Assembly: GCA_903874975.1 (NCBI GenBank)
Contig: CAIQUL010000323.1
Location: 1-64,000 of the forward strand
DNA from: an uncultured Chthoniobacter sp.
GTDB taxonomy: Bacteria; Verrucomicrobiota; Verrucomicrobiia; Chthoniobacterales; Chthoniobacteraceae
Direction of reading: 5' to 3'
Length of the DNA: 64,000 nucleotides
The translations under genes and the position numbers were made by a program. Each line of letters begins with the position of its first letter. The stretch's first letter is position 1. Below are positions 10,768-22,052 of the stretch, piece after piece. The notes beneath the pieces are model-generated. The model was not told where the DNA came from, made no database searches, and saw nothing but the letters and a program-made list of their open reading frames with translations.

Positions 10768-10860
10768 CGTTCCGCAGTTCATCTGCGGAACGCAGCTGAG
10801 GGCGAAGCTTGGCTTCGCAGCGGTGGGCATTCCGAAGTGGAACTTCGGAACGAGTCTCCG
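10768..10860. repeat. Cluster of short perfect hairpins
   Basis: gttccgcag-ttcat-ctgcggaac and ttccgaagt-gga-acttcggaa. Confidence 0.75.
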
Positions 10861-10869
10861 TGAGTTGCG

Positions 10870-12354
10870 CTACGGCAGATCCGTGCTGCCCATCAAGTAG
10901 CGGTCGCACTCGCGGGCGGCACCGCGGCCTTCATTGAAGGCCCAGACGACGAGGCTCTGGCCCCGGCGGCAGTCGCCGGCGGCGAAGATGCCGGGGAGGC
11001 TCGTGGTGTACTTCTCGTGCTCGGCTTGGACGTTGCTGCGCGCGTCGCGCTCGACGCCGAGGGCTTCGAGGAGCGGTTGCTCGGGGCCGAGGAAGCCCAT
11101 GGCGAGGAGGACGAGTTGCGCGGGCAGAACCTTCTCAGTGCCGGGGACGTTTTTGGGAAAGAACTGACCCTTGTCGTTCTTGGACCACTCGACTTGCACG
11201 GTGTGGACAGCTTTGACGTGGCCATTTTCGTCGCCCTCGAACTTCGTGGCGGTGGTGACGTAAACGCGGGGGTCGTCGCCGAACTTCGCCGCGGCTTCCT
11301 CCTGGCCGTAGTCCATTTTGTAAACCTTCGGCCACTCGGGCCACGGGTTGTCCTTCGCGCGATCCATCGGTGGCTTGGGCAAAATTTCGACCTGCACGAG
11401 CGCGCGGCAGCCGTGCCGGATGGAGGTGCCGACGCAGTCCGTGCCGGTGTCGCCGCCGCCGATGATGACGACGTCCTTGCCTTCGGCAGTGATGAAGTTG
11501 CCGTTCTTGTGCTGATCCAAAACGGCGCGCGTATTGGCGGTGAGGAAGTCCATCGCGAAGTGGATGCCTTTGAGCGCGCGGCCCTCGATCGGGAGATCGC
11601 GCGGCTTGGTCGCACCGGTGCAGATGACGGTCGCGTCGAACTCGGCACGCAGCTTTTCCGCCGGGTAGTTTTGCCCGACCTCGGTGTTGCAGAGAAAGGT
11701 CACGCCCTCGTCTTCGAGCAGCTTGATGCGGCGGAGGACGACCTCGTTCTTATCGAGCTTCATGTTCGGGATGCCATACATGAGCAGTCCGCCCGGACGA
11801 TCGGCACGTTCAAAAACCGTGACGGTGTGGCCGGCTTTGTTGAGCTGCGCGGCGGCGCTCAGGCCAGCGGGGCCGGAGCCGATGACGGCGACCTTTTTGT
11901 CGGTGCGAATTTTCGGCGGCTGCGGCGTGACCCAGCCCTCGTCCCAGCCTTTGTCGATGATCGAAACCTCGATGTTCTTGATCGTGACCGGCGGCGCGTT
12001 GATGCCGAGCACGCACGAGCCCTCGCACGGCGCGGGACAGACGCGGCCCGTGAACTCGGGGAAGTTGTTCGTCTTATGCAGCCGCTCCAGCGCTTCCTTC
12101 CACAGGCCGCGATAGACGAGGTCATTCCATTCCGGGATGAGGTTGTTGACCGGGCAGCCGCTGGCCATGCCGCTGATCAGCGTGCCGGTGTGGCAAAACG
12201 GGATGCCGCAATCCATGCAGCGCGCGCCTTGCGTGCGGAGTTTGTCCTCCGGGAGGTGCAAGTGAAACTCCTGCCAGTCGCGCGCGCGCTCCAGCGGCGC
12301 GCGGTCAGCGGGGATTTCGCGGAGATATTCGATGAAGCCGGTTGGTTTTCCCAT
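10870..12354 (-). CDS. gltD: Glutamate synthase small (beta) subunit
   Basis: [12 protein letters not shown] start, [60 protein letters not shown]. Confidence 0.96.
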   Translation of the reverse strand: MGKPTGFIEYLREIPADRAPLERARDWQEFHLHLPEDKLRTQGARCMDCGIPFCHTGTLISGMASGCPVNNLIPEWNDLVYRGLWKEALERLHKTNNFPEFTGRVCPAPCEGSCVLGINAPPVTIKNIEVSIIDKGWDEGWVTPQPPKIRTDKKVAVIGSGPAGLSAAAQLNKAGHTVTVFERADRPGGLLMYGIPNMKLDKNEVVLRRIKLLEDEGVTFLCNTEVGQNYPAEKLRAEFDATVICTGATKPRDLPIEGRALKGIHFAMDFLTANTRAVLDQHKNGNFITAEGKDVVIIGGGDTGTDCVGTSIRHGCRALVQVEILPKPPMDRAKDNPWPEWPKVYKMDYGQEEAAAKFGDDPRVYVTTATKFEGDENGHVKAVHTVQVEWSKNDKGQFFPKNVPGTEKVLPAQLVLLAMGFLGPEQPLLEALGVERDARSNVQAEHEKYTTSLPGIFAAGDCRRGQSLVVWAFNEGRGAARECDRYLMGSTDLP

Positions 12355-12372
12355 GGATGTGTCTTTGAAAAA

Positions 12373-12591
12373 TTACTGACCGAGCTTTTCCCAGTCGTCC
12401 TTGTTGATGCCGACTTGACTTAAAATCCGCTTCACCAGCGTCCAGTCGAGGTCGCCGCCGTGAGGGTTCGGAATGGGAATCGGACGACCGCCTTTGATCA
12501 TGATCTGGTGCTTGCCGCCGGAATCCGGTCCTTGCCAGCCAAGAGCGCGCATTCGTCGAATGAACTCACGCCGCTTGATTGGCTTCGGCAT
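12373..12591 (-). CDS. hicA: HicA-like toxin
   Basis: 72 aa: KRREFIRRMRALGWQGPDSGGKHQIMIKGGRPIPIPNPHGGDLDWTLVKRILSQVGI. Confidence 0.88.
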   Translation of the reverse strand: MPKPIKRREFIRRMRALGWQGPDSGGKHQIMIKGGRPIPIPNPHGGDLDWTLVKRILSQVGINKDDWEKLGQ

Positions 12592-12835
12592 GTTCTTCCG
12601 GCATCGGCCTGATGTTGATGTCCCAGCCGTCCACCACCGGAATGTTTAAACCATGCCGATAACTGACGATCAGCCAATCCTCCAGAACCTCCCGCAAGGT
12701 TTCGCGTGTGGCCTCCACCGTGTCGCCATCGGCCCAAACCCCCTGACACGGAGGGATGGTGCCGAAATAGCGGCCTTCCTCCATCTGCTCAAACGCGGCG
12801 TGGGTCATCGCGGCTTGGATGTATTCGATCAGCAT
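12566..12835 (-). CDS. hicB: HicB-like antitoxin
   Basis: 89 aa: GRYFGTIPPCQGVWADGDTVEATRETLREVLEDWLIVSYRHGLNIPVVDG; overlaps hicA. Confidence 0.85.
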   Translation of the reverse strand: MLIEYIQAAMTHAAFEQMEEGRYFGTIPPCQGVWADGDTVEATRETLREVLEDWLIVSYRHGLNIPVVDGWDINIRPMPEEHAEANQAA

Positions 12836-12876
12836 GGATTGAAGATAGGAAGCGTTGCCGGCATCTGCACGTTTTT

Positions 12877-15800
12877 TTAGCCTCCCCCGATGCGCGCGAC
12901 GTCGCGGGCGTTGGCCTCGAAGGCGGCGTTGAGGGCGGCGTCGCCGCTGAGGCCGTCGGCCTGGGCTTTGGCGAGCGCCTGGAGCACGCGCTTGTAGTCC
13001 TTGGGCATGACCTTCACGAACTTCGGCACCATTTCTTCCCAGAGCGCGAGGACCTTGAAAGCCTTCTGGCTCTTGGTGAGATCGGCGTGTCGCTTGATGA
13101 GCTGGCGCAGTTCCTCGGCCTCGGCGGCTTCGACTTTTTCGAGCCCGACCATCTGCTGGTTGCAGCGCGTGGCGAAGTCGCCCGCTTCGTCGAGGACGTA
13201 GGCCACGCCCCCGCTCATGCCGGCGGCGAAGTTCCGTCCGGTCGCCCCGAGCACGACGACTCGGCCGCCGGTCATGTATTCGCAACCGTGATCGCCGACG
13301 CCTTCGACGACGGTGTCCACGCCAGAGTTCCGGACCGCGAAACGCTCGCCCGCCATGCCTCGAATGAACACTTCCCCCATCGTCGCGCCATAGAGCGCGA
13401 CGTTGCCGATGATGATGTTGTCCTCCGCGACAAACGTGGATGCCGCGGGCGGGTAGATGATGATCCGTCCGCCGCTGAGGCCCTTGCCGACGTAGTCGTT
13501 GGCGTCGCCTTCGAGTTCGATGGTCACGCCCTTCGGGACGAAAGCGCCGAGGCTCTGGCCGGCACTGCCTTCAAACCGCAGATGCACGGTTCCGTCGGGC
13601 AGACCCTGCGGATGGCGCTTGGTGATCTCGTTGCCGAGAATGGTGCCGACGACGCGGTTGGTGTTTTTGATCGGCAGGTTCACGCTGACTTTTTCGCCGC
13701 GCTCGAGGGCGGGCTGGCAAAGGCCGAGCAGGTCCGTGATGTCGAGCGCCTTGTCGAGGCCGTGGTCCTGGATGTCGGTGCAGTAGCGGCCGACTTCGGG
13801 GCCGACGTCCGGCGAGTGGAGGAGCTTCGAGAGGTCGATGCCTTTGGCTTTCCAATGCCCGACGGCGTGCTTTGGCTCGAGGGCGTCGGTGCGGCCGACC
13901 ATTTCATTGATCGTGCGGAAACCAAGCTGGGCCATGATCTCGCGGACTTCCTGCGCGATGAACTTCATGAAGTTCACGGTGTGCTCGGGATCGCCGGTGA
14001 AGTTTTTGCGCAGCACCGGGTCCTGCGTGGCGACGCCGACCGGGCAGGTGTTGAGATGGCAGACGCGCATCATGATGCAGCCGAGCGTGACGAGCGGCGC
14101 GGTGGCGAAACCAAACTCTTCGGCACCGAGCAGCGCGGCGATGACCACGTCGCGGCCGGTTTTGAGCTGGCCGTCCGTCTCGACCACGATGCGGGAGCGG
14201 AGGTTGTTCAGCACGAGCGTCTGGTGCGTCTCGGCGAGGCCGAGTTCCCACGGCAGGCCGGCGTGCTTGATCGAAGTCTGCGGCGAGGCGCCGGTGCCGC
14301 CGTCGAAGCCCGCGATCAGCACCACGTCGGCGTGCGCTTTGGCCACGCCGGCGGCAATCGTGCCGACGCCAACCTCGCTGACCAGCTTCACGCTGATGCG
14401 CGCGGCGCGGTTCGCGTTTTTCAAATCGTGGATCAGCTCGGAGAGATCCTCGATCGAGTAGATGTCGTGGTGCGGCGGCGGCGAAATGAGGCCGACGCCG
14501 GGCGTCGAGTAGCGCACTTTCGCGATCCACGGATACACCTTCGCGCCGGGAAGCTGGCCGCCTTCGCCGGGCTTCGCGCCTTGCGCCATCTTGATTTGCA
14601 GCTCGCGGGCCTGCGTGAGGTAGAGGCTGGTCACACCGAACCGTCCGGACGCGACCTGCTTGATCGCACTGTTCTTCGAGTCACCGCGGTCGTTCGTCCA
14701 AGTGTAGCGCGCGGGGTCTTCGCCGCCTTCACCGGTGTTCGATTTTCCGCCGATGCGGTTCATGGCAATGGCCAGCGCCTCGTGGGCTTCGCTGGAGATC
14801 GAGCCGTAGCTCATCGCGCCGGTTTTGAAGCGCCCGAGAATCGCCTCCACCGAATCGACTTCCTCGATCGGCACGGGCGTGCGCTTTTTGAAATCGAGCA
14901 GACCGCGCAGAGTGAAATGCGTTTTCCCCTGCTCGTTCACCAGCGCGGAGTATTGCTTGAAGGTCTCAAAATTCCCGGTGCGCACCGCTTTTTGCAGCGT
15001 GTGGATGACCTGCGGGCTGAAGAGGTGCCCCTCGCCTTCCTTGCGCCACTGGTAGTCGCCGCCGGCATCGAGCGTCTGGCCGTTCACTTGCCGGTCCGGG
15101 AAAGCGTGGCTGTGGCGGACTAGCACTTCGCTCACGATGGCCGCGAGGTCCGCGCCTTCGATCCGCGTCGCGGTGCCCGTGAAGTAACGGTCCACGACCA
15201 TCTGGTTCAGCCCCACGCACTCGAAAATCTGCGCGCCGCGATAACTCTGGATCGTCGAGATGCCGATCTTCGACGCGACCTTCACGATGCCTTTGGTCGC
15301 CGCCTTCACGAAGTTTTTGCACGCGGCTTTGTGATCCACGCCCACGAGCAGCCCCTGGCGGATCATGTCGTCGAGCGTCTCGAAGGCGAGATACGGATTG
15401 ATCGCCCCGCAGCCGTAGCCGATGAGCGTGGAAAAGTGGTGCACCTCGCGCGGCTCGCCGGATTCCAGCACGAGGCCGACGCAGGTGCGTTTGCCCTCGC
15501 GGATCAGGTGGTGATGCAGCCCGGCCACCGCGAGCAGCGGAGGAATGGCCGCGCTCTCCTTGTTCACGCCGCGGTCACTAAGGATGAGGATGTTCACGCC
15601 CGCGGCGATCGAGCGGTCGGCCTGCGCGCAGATTTCCGCCATCGCCTTTTCCAGACCGGCCGCGCCGAGCTTCGGGTCGAAAAGCGTCGGGATCGTCACC
15701 GCCTTGAACGCGCCCTCGGCCACATGCTTGAGCTTCGCCAGTTCCTCGTTCGTGAGGATCGGGGATTTCAGCTCGATGAGGTGGCAGCTCTCCGGCGTGG

Positions 15801-17463
15801 GCTGAAGCAGGTTGCCCTCGCTGCCGATGGTCGTCTCGGCGGAGGTCACGATCTCCTCGCGGATGCAGTCAATGGGCGGGTTCGTGACCTGCGCGAAGAG
15901 TTGCTTGAAGTAGTCGTAGAGCAGCTTCGATTTGTTCGAGAGCACCGCGAGCGGGATGTCTGTGCCCATCGAGCCGGTCGCCTCCACGCCGTCCTTCGCC
16001 ATCGGCATCAGCAGCATGCGCTGGTCTTCAAAAGTGTAGCCAAAGGCCTGCTGCTGCTGGAGTACGTTCGCGTGCGGCGGCAGCGGAATCTCCGGCGCGT
16101 CCTTGACCTTCGCGAGATCGACCATCTGCTCGTTGATCCACTGGCGATACGGCTGTTCGCCGGCGATGCGATTTTTGATCTCGTCGTCCGCGATGATCCG
16201 CCCGGCGACCATGTCCACGAGGAACATGCGGCCCGGCTGGAGGCGGCCCTTGATCGCGATCCGCTCCGGCGCGATCGGCAACACGCCGGCCTCCGAGCCC
16301 ATGATCACGAGGTCATCCTTCGTCACGTAGTAGCGCGAGGGGCGCAGGCCGTTGCGGTCGAGCGTCGCGCCGATCATCGTGCCATCGGTGAAAACGACCG
16401 ACGCCGGGCCGTCCCACGGCTCCATGAGGCAGGAGTGGTATTCGTAGAACGCCTTCTTTTCGTCGCTCATCGACTCGTGTCCCGCCCACGGCTCCGGGAT
16501 CATCATCATCATCGCGTGCGGCAGTGAGCGGCCGCCCATGACGAGCAGCTCAAACACATTGTCGAACATCGCCGAGTCCGAGCCGTTCGTGTTCACGACC
16601 GGCAGGATTTTCGGCAGATCGTCGCCAAAAAGCTCGCTCGCCAGCAGCCCCTGCCGCGCCTTCATCCAGTTCACATTGCCCCGCAGCGTGTTGATCTCGC
16701 CGTTGTGCGCGATGTAGCGGTACGGGTGCGACCGCTCCCAGCTCGGGAAGGTATTCGTCGAAAACCGCGAGTGCACCAGTGCCAGCGCCGTGTCGAGATC
16801 GGGATCGGCCAGATCTTTGAAATAAGGCCCGAGCTGCATCGTATTCAGCATCCCTTTGTAAATGACCGTGCGGCACGAGAGGCTCGCCGCGTACCAAAAA
16901 TCGTCCGCCTTCGCCGTGCGGATTTCCCCGTGGGCACGTTTGCGGATGATGTAGAGCTGGCGCTCGAATGCCTGCTCGTCCGCGCAGTTCGCGCCGCGGG
17001 CGACGAACACCTGCCGCATGAACGGCTCGGCCCGCAGCGCCGTCGCCCCGAGCGAGGAATTGTCCGTCGGCAGATCCCGCCAGCCCAGCACCCTCTGCCC
17101 CTGCTCGGTCACGATTTTTTCAAAAAGTCGCGCGCTTTCCGCCCGCTCCGCCGCATCCGGCGACGAGAAAAACATCCCCACGCCATACTGCCCCGCCTCC
17201 GGCAGCGCGATGCCCTCGACCCCCGCGACCTTTCGCAAAAACTTGTGCGGCACCTGAATCAAAATGCCCGCGCCGTCACCCGTGTTCACCTCGCACCCGC
17301 ACGCCCCGCGATGATCGAGATTCACCAGGATCGTCAGTGCCTGCTCCACGATCTCGTGCGAACGCTTTCCTTTCATCTGGCAAACAAACCCGACGCCGCA
17401 CGCGTCATGTTCAAACTGCGGATCGTAAAGTCCCTGCTTTTCGGGAAAACCTTGGTTGGTCAT
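12877..17463 (-). CDS. gltB: Glutamate synthase large (alpha) subunit
   Basis: [25 protein letters not shown]-terminal Cys amidotransferase, FMN/Fe-S domains ([24 protein letters not shown]), C-terminal GXGXG domain. Confidence 0.97.
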   Translation of the reverse strand: MTNQGFPEKQGLYDPQFEHDACGVGFVCQMKGKRSHEIVEQALTILVNLDHRGACGCEVNTGDGAGILIQVPHKFLRKVAGVEGIALPEAGQYGVGMFFSSPDAAERAESARLFEKIVTEQGQRVLGWRDLPTDNSSLGATALRAEPFMRQVFVARGANCADEQAFERQLYIIRKRAHGEIRTAKADDFWYAASLSCRTVIYKGMLNTMQLGPYFKDLADPDLDTALALVHSRFSTNTFPSWERSHPYRYIAHNGEINTLRGNVNWMKARQGLLASELFGDDLPKILPVVNTNGSDSAMFDNVFELLVMGGRSLPHAMMMMIPEPWAGHESMSDEKKAFYEYHSCLMEPWDGPASVVFTDGTMIGATLDRNGLRPSRYYVTKDDLVIMGSEAGVLPIAPERIAIKGRLQPGRMFLVDMVAGRIIADDEIKNRIAGEQPYRQWINEQMVDLAKVKDAPEIPLPPHANVLQQQQAFGYTFEDQRMLLMPMAKDGVEATGSMGTDIPLAVLSNKSKLLYDYFKQLFAQVTNPPIDCIREEIVTSAETTIGSEGNLLQPTPESCHLIELKSPILTNEELAKLKHVAEGAFKAVTIPTLFDPKLGAAGLEKAMAEICAQADRSIAAGVNILILSDRGVNKESAAIPPLLAVAGLHHHLIREGKRTCVGLVLESGEPREVHHFSTLIGYGCGAINPYLAFETLDDMIRQGLLVGVDHKAACKNFVKAATKGIVKVASKIGISTIQSYRGAQIFECVGLNQMVVDRYFTGTATRIEGADLAAIVSEVLVRHSHAFPDRQVNGQTLDAGGDYQWRKEGEGHLFSPQVIHTLQKAVRTGNFETFKQYSALVNEQGKTHFTLRGLLDFKKRTPVPIEEVDSVEAILGRFKTGAMSYGSISSEAHEALAIAMNRIGGKSNTGEGGEDPARYTWTNDRGDSKNSAIKQVASGRFGVTSLYLTQARELQIKMAQGAKPGEGGQLPGAKVYPWIAKVRYSTPGVGLISPPPHHDIYSIEDLSELIHDLKNANRAARISVKLVSEVGVGTIAAGVAKAHADVVLIAGFDGGTGASPQTSIKHAGLPWELGLAETHQTLVLNNLRSRIVVETDGQLKTGRDVVIAALLGAEEFGFATAPLVTLGCIMMRVCHLNTCPVGVATQDPVLRKNFTGDPEHTVNFMKFIAQEVREIMAQLGFRTINEMVGRTDALEPKHAVGHWKAKGIDLSKLLHSPDVGPEVGRYCTDIQDHGLDKALDITDLLGLCQPALERGEKVSVNLPIKNTNRVVGTILGNEITKRHPQGLPDGTVHLRFEGSAGQSLGAFVPKGVTIELEGDANDYVGKGLSGGRIIIYPPAASTFVAEDNIIIGNVALYGATMGEVFIRGMAGERFAVRNSGVDTVVEGVGDHGCEYMTGGRVVVLGATGRNFAAGMSGGVAYVLDEAGDFATRCNQQMVGLEKVEAAEAEELRQLIKRHADLTKSQKAFKVLALWEEMVPKFVKVMPKDYKRVLQALAKAQADGLSGDAALNAAFEANARDVARIGGG

Positions 17464-17654
17464 TGTGTGGTGTGGCGTCTTGGAAAAAGTGCGCGTGTTA
17501 GATGGTGGAGAGCGAGCCGCAGGTCAAGCGAATCGCCCACCGGAAAGCACAGGAATTTTCCACGTCCGCGCGAGGCGCACCGAGGCACCGGTTGGTGCGC
17601 TCCCGAGAATTCCGTAAACCCTGCCGGCAATCGCTCTCCCTGAAGCGGAGACGC

Positions 17655-18638
17655 CTACAGTTTCCCCGCGATGAACTGCTCCAGCTTCACGATGTCGGCG
17701 GCGAATTTACGGATGCCCTCGGCGGTCTTTTCCGTAGCCATGGCGTCGTCATTCAGTAGATAGCGGAAGGCCTTTTCGTTGATTTCGAGGCGCGGGACGT
17801 TTGTGGCCTGCGCGGCGGCGGCGTCGAGTTTCCGGGTGAGCGGCTCGTCGCTGGCGGCGAGTTTGGCAAGGAGGTCGGGGCTGATCGTCAGGAGGTCACA
17901 GCCCGCCAGTTCCACGATCTGCGAGACATTGCGGAAACTGGCTCCCATGACCTCGGTCCCGTGGCCGAACTTCTTGTAGTAGTTAAAGATCGTCGTCACG
18001 GACTGCACGCCGGGGTCCTCCGCACCGGTGTAATCGCGCTTCATCGCCGCCTTGAACCAATCGTAAATCCGCCCGACGAACGGCGAGACCAGTTGCGCGC
18101 CGGCCTCGGCGCAAGCCACCGCCTGGACGAGCGAAAAAAGGAGCGTGAGGTTGCAGTGGATGCCTTCCTTTTCCAGCACCTCGGCGGCCCGGATCCCCTC
18201 CCAGGTGGACGCGATCTTGATCAGGATGCGATCCCGCGAAATCCCCTGCGCCTCGTAGAGCGCGATGAGCTGGCGGCCCTTTGCGATCGTCCCCGCAGTG
18301 TCAAACGACAGGCGTGCGTCGGTTTCGGTGGAGACGCGGCCGGGGACGATTTTGAGAATCTCCATGCCGAACGCAACGAGCAGGTGGTCGATCACATCCT
18401 CGACCTGCGCCGCGCCGGAGAGCCCGCTGCCTTTGCGCTCCGCGAGCACCTTGTCCAAAATGTAGGCATAGGCCGGCTTCGTCGCCGCCTGGAGAATGAG
18501 CGAGGGATTCGTGGTCGCGTCCTGCGGCTGAAACTCGCGCATCGACTCGAAGTCGCCGGTGTCGGCAACGACGGTGGTGAACTTCTTGAGCTGGTCGAGT
18601 TGGCTCGGTTGCGTGGCGGAAGAGGTGGTGGTGCTCAT
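17655..18638 (-). CDS. tal: Transaldolase
   Basis: [68 protein letters not shown]. Confidence 0.96.
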   Translation of the reverse strand: MSTTTSSATQPSQLDQLKKFTTVVADTGDFESMREFQPQDATTNPSLILQAATKPAYAYILDKVLAERKGSGLSGAAQVEDVIDHLLVAFGMEILKIVPGRVSTETDARLSFDTAGTIAKGRQLIALYEAQGISRDRILIKIASTWEGIRAAEVLEKEGIHCNLTLLFSLVQAVACAEAGAQLVSPFVGRIYDWFKAAMKRDYTGAEDPGVQSVTTIFNYYKKFGHGTEVMGASFRNVSQIVELAGCDLLTISPDLLAKLAASDEPLTRKLDAAAAQATNVPRLEINEKAFRYLLNDDAMATEKTAEGIRKFAADIVKLEQFIAGKL

Positions 18639-18730
18639 GGTGTGGATCGGTTGGGCGATTAAAAAGCCGCGCAGGGTAGCGGCGGGCGCGGGGTGGGGCA
18701 AAAGGATATTTCGCCAGCCGCAAACACCAA

Positions 18731-20740
18731 TCAGGATGCTGCGGTTTTTTCCACGCCGCCGAAAAAGAGCAGGCGCAAACTGTTCAGCACGACGACCAAC
18801 GTGCTGCCTTCGTGGCCGAGGACGCCCAGGGTGAGCGGGATTTTTTGGAAGAGCGCGAGGGTGACGAGGACGACGATCACGCCGAGCGAGATGGTGAGAT
18901 TCTGCCGGATGATCGCCCGCGCGCGCCGGCTCAGCTCATAGGCCGCGACGAAATTTTCCAGCCGGTCGTGCATGAGGACGACGGCGGCCTGCTCGAGCGC
19001 GGCGTCGCTCCCGCGCGCGCCCATGGCCACGCCGACATGCGCGGCGGCGAGGCTCGGCGCATCGTTCACGCCGTCGCCGATCATCGCGGTGAGGTCGCCG
19101 CTTTTCGCCAATCCCTCAATGATCGCGAGCTTTTGGTCGGGCTTGAGTTCGGCGCGCACATCGTCGAGGCCGAGTTGGGTTTTGAGAAAATCCGCCGCGC
19201 TTTGTTTGTCGCCCGTCAGTACCATGCAGCGCAGTCCGCGCCGGTGGAGTTGCTCGATGAGCCCGCGCGATTCCGGGCGCAGATCGTCACGCAGCAGCAG
19301 GCGTCCGACGGTTGCGCCTTTCGCCACCCAGACTTCGGACACACCAAACGCCGTCTCCGGCACTGCGGCGAGTGCGGCGTCCTCGCGTCCGGCAATGACC
19401 CACTTGCGCCGTCCGATCTGCACGGCGTCGCCGGCGAGGCACGCGCGGCTCCCCATCCCGGTCACGGCCTCGAAGTCCGTGACCTCCAGCACCGCGAGTT
19501 GTTCGCGTTTGCCGTAGCGCGTGACCGCGCGGGCGAGCGGATGATTCGAGTGGAGATCGAGCGCGTAGGCCAGTTGCGCCACCTCGCGCTCACGGCCGGG
19601 GGGAAAACTTTCCACGTTCTCCACGCGCAGATCGCCGGTGGTGAGTGTGCCGGTCTTGTCCATCGCCACCACCTTCACCTCGGCGAGTTGCTCCACCGCG
19701 GCCCCGCCGCGAAAGAGCACGCCGCGCCGCGCGCCCCACGCGATCGCCGCGAGGATCGCCGACGGGATCGAAAGCACCAGCGCGCACGGCGACGCCACCA
19801 CGAGCAGCGTCATCGCGTGGTAAAACGCGCTCACATTTCCCTCCACCGAGAGAAACGGGCGATGCCCCAAGCCGAGCCACCAAACGAAGAACATCACGAA
19901 GGTCAGCGCGAGGATGGCGTAGGTGTAGCGCGTGCCGAATTTGTCCGTGAACCGCTGCGCCGGCGCCTTGTTGCGCTGCGCGTTCTGGATGAGGTGGATG
20001 ATCTTTTGCAGCGCGCTCTCCTGCGCCGGACGCGTGACCACGGCCTCGACTACGCCCCACAAATTGATGGTGCCTGAGAGCAGCGCATCACCCACGCGTT
20101 TCTCCACCGGCGCAGCCTCGCCGGTGAGGTTCGACTCGTCCGCCGCCGTCTCGCCCTTCGCGATCTCGGCGTCCACGGGGAACTGCTCGCCCGGCTTGAT
20201 CCGCAGCCGCATCCCCGCGGCCAATTCCGCCACCGGCACCACCCGCTCCACACCCGCGGGATCGAGCACCGTGGCCGATTTCGGGGCGGAGTCGAAAAGC
20301 GAACGGATCTCCCGCTGCGTGCGTTCCATGGCGAAATGCTCCAGCGCTCCGGAGAGCGAAAACAGGAAGAGCAGCCCCGCGCCTTCCGCCCATTCGCCAA
20401 TCGCCGCTGCACCCGCCGCCACCGCCAACATGAGGAAGTGCACGTCCACTTCTCCCACCCGCAATTTCTCCCACACCTCGCCGACCGTGAACCACGCGCC
20501 CGCCAGATACGCCGCGGCGAAAAGCCCCAGCGACAGCCCCGGGTGCGTGTTTTCCGTCCCCCAGCCCGCGAGGCCAAAGACCAGGCAGGCCAAGCTGGCC
20601 GCGAGCTGCACCCTCCACTCGCCCTCGTGATCGTGATCGTGCCCCGGCGCGTGAACCTCGACCGACCGCGTGCCCATCCGCGGCAGCCAGCGGCGGCGCG
20701 GCGCGTGGTCGTGGGCTTCGGCTCCGTGGTGAGAGTGCAT
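18731..20740 (-). CDS. Heavy-metal translocating P-type ATPase (P1B), His-rich N-terminus
   Basis: [49 protein letters not shown]-terminal [11 protein letters not shown] and HDHDHE. Confidence 0.93.
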   Translation of the reverse strand: MHSHHGAEAHDHAPRRRWLPRMGTRSVEVHAPGHDHDHEGEWRVQLAASLACLVFGLAGWGTENTHPGLSLGLFAAAYLAGAWFTVGEVWEKLRVGEVDVHFLMLAVAAGAAAIGEWAEGAGLLFLFSLSGALEHFAMERTQREIRSLFDSAPKSATVLDPAGVERVVPVAELAAGMRLRIKPGEQFPVDAEIAKGETAADESNLTGEAAPVEKRVGDALLSGTINLWGVVEAVVTRPAQESALQKIIHLIQNAQRNKAPAQRFTDKFGTRYTYAILALTFVMFFVWWLGLGHRPFLSVEGNVSAFYHAMTLLVVASPCALVLSIPSAILAAIAWGARRGVLFRGGAAVEQLAEVKVVAMDKTGTLTTGDLRVENVESFPPGREREVAQLAYALDLHSNHPLARAVTRYGKREQLAVLEVTDFEAVTGMGSRACLAGDAVQIGRRKWVIAGREDAALAAVPETAFGVSEVWVAKGATVGRLLLRDDLRPESRGLIEQLHRRGLRCMVLTGDKQSAADFLKTQLGLDDVRAELKPDQKLAIIEGLAKSGDLTAMIGDGVNDAPSLAAAHVGVAMGARGSDAALEQAAVVLMHDRLENFVAAYELSRRARAIIRQNLTISLGVIVVLVTLALFQKIPLTLGVLGHEGSTLVVVLNSLRLLFFGGVEKTAAS

Positions 20741-20868
20741 GCGCGGAAGCTGTGTCGCATCGCTGCCGCGCTTTGTCAGCCCGCGAAGTGCGTTCGCACA
20801 ATTTGTGCGTCGCCTTGGGCAACCGGCGTGTGGTTCCTTCGCGAATCGCAGTCGAGCATCTTTGCGCC

Positions 20869-21906
20869 GTGATTATTTACTTTGTCGAAACGGAACCCGG
20901 GGATGAGGAGATCTACGCCCGCGGCCTGCCGGGGCACGACGTGCGCTTTGTCCCGTCGCTCGCCGAGGTCGGCGACGACGCGGAAATCCTCGCGCCGTTC
21001 ATCGGCGGGAAAGTCACCGGCGAATTTCTCACCGCGCATCCGCGGCTCCGCTTCATCGCCACGCGCTCCACGGCCACCGATCACCTCGACCTGCCCGCGT
21101 GCCGGGAACGCGGCGTGACCGTCGCGCACGTCCCGTTTCACGCCGAGACGACCGTCGCCGAGCACACCTTTGCGCTGCTGCTCGCGCTTTCCCGCCGGCT
21201 GCGGGAAGTCATGCTCGCGCCGAAAGGCGGGCGCTTTTCCTACGAGGCCACGCGGGGCTTCGAACTGGCAGGCAAGACCCTCGGGATCATCGGCATGGGG
21301 CACATCGGCCAGCGCGTGGCCCGGCTCGCGCAGGCTTTTGAAATGCACGTCCTCGCGCACGATGTGGAGCAACCGGCGGAAGTCGCCGCGGCCCTCGGCT
21401 TCACCTTCGTCCCGCTCGACGAACTCCTCGCCCACGCCGAGATCATCTCCCTGCACGCGCCGCTCACGCCCGGCACCTACCACCTCCTGAACCGCGACAC
21501 CCTCGCGAAATGCCAGCCCGGCGTGCTCATCATCAACACTGCCCGCGGCTCCCTCATCGACACCGCCGCGCTGCGCGAGGCGCTCGATTCCGGGCAGGTC
21601 GGCGGCGCCGGACTCGACGTGCTGGAAGACGAGCGCCTCATGCGCGCCCCCGCCGCGAAAATCATCGCCGCCGACATCGTCGCGCACCTCCGTTCCGACG
21701 CCCTCGCCGGCGAGGCACGCGACGCCGACCGCGTGCGCCAACTCGAAGACCTCATGCTCGGCGACGCCATCCTCGCGCGGTCCAACGTGGTCTGCACCCC
21801 GCACGTCGCCTTCAACAGCCTCGAAGCCGTCGAGCGCCTCCAGCAGATGACCGTGGAAAACATCGCCGCCTTCGCCGCCGGACGGCGTCCGCACCTGGTG
21901 GGCTAG
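20869..21906 (+). CDS. D-isomer specific 2-hydroxyacid dehydrogenase
   Basis: GKTLGIIGMGHIGQRVARLAQAFEMHVLAHD; LLNRDTLAKCQPGVLIINTARGSLIDTAAL; GTG start likely. Confidence 0.9.
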   Translation: MIIYFVETEPGDEEIYARGLPGHDVRFVPSLAEVGDDAEILAPFIGGKVTGEFLTAHPRLRFIATRSTATDHLDLPACRERGVTVAHVPFHAETTVAEHTFALLLALSRRLREVMLAPKGGRFSYEATRGFELAGKTLGIIGMGHIGQRVARLAQAFEMHVLAHDVEQPAEVAAALGFTFVPLDELLAHAEIISLHAPLTPGTYHLLNRDTLAKCQPGVLIINTARGSLIDTAALREALDSGQVGGAGLDVLEDERLMRAPAAKIIAADIVAHLRSDALAGEARDADRVRQLEDLMLGDAILARSNVVCTPHVAFNSLEAVERLQQMTVENIAAFAAGRRPHLVG

Positions 21907-22052
21907 CGCGGGAATCGCGCCCGCCCGCCGCCCGCCCGCCCGCCGTCTTTCGCGAAAAAATTCGCCGGGAGATTCCGGTCGCGCGAGGGGCGTCATGACC
22001 GTCGTGCCGGCCCGATCTCGACGCCGGACCGATCTTTGCTCATCATCCTCCC

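Noticed and set aside
12706-15123. 805 aa plus-strand ORF
   Set aside because: Antisense to gltB; no recognisable motifs, composition of a shadow ORF.
21908-21960. cccgccgcccgcccgcccgccg tract as a functional repeat
   Set aside because: Simple low-complexity run; no structure or relation to the other families.
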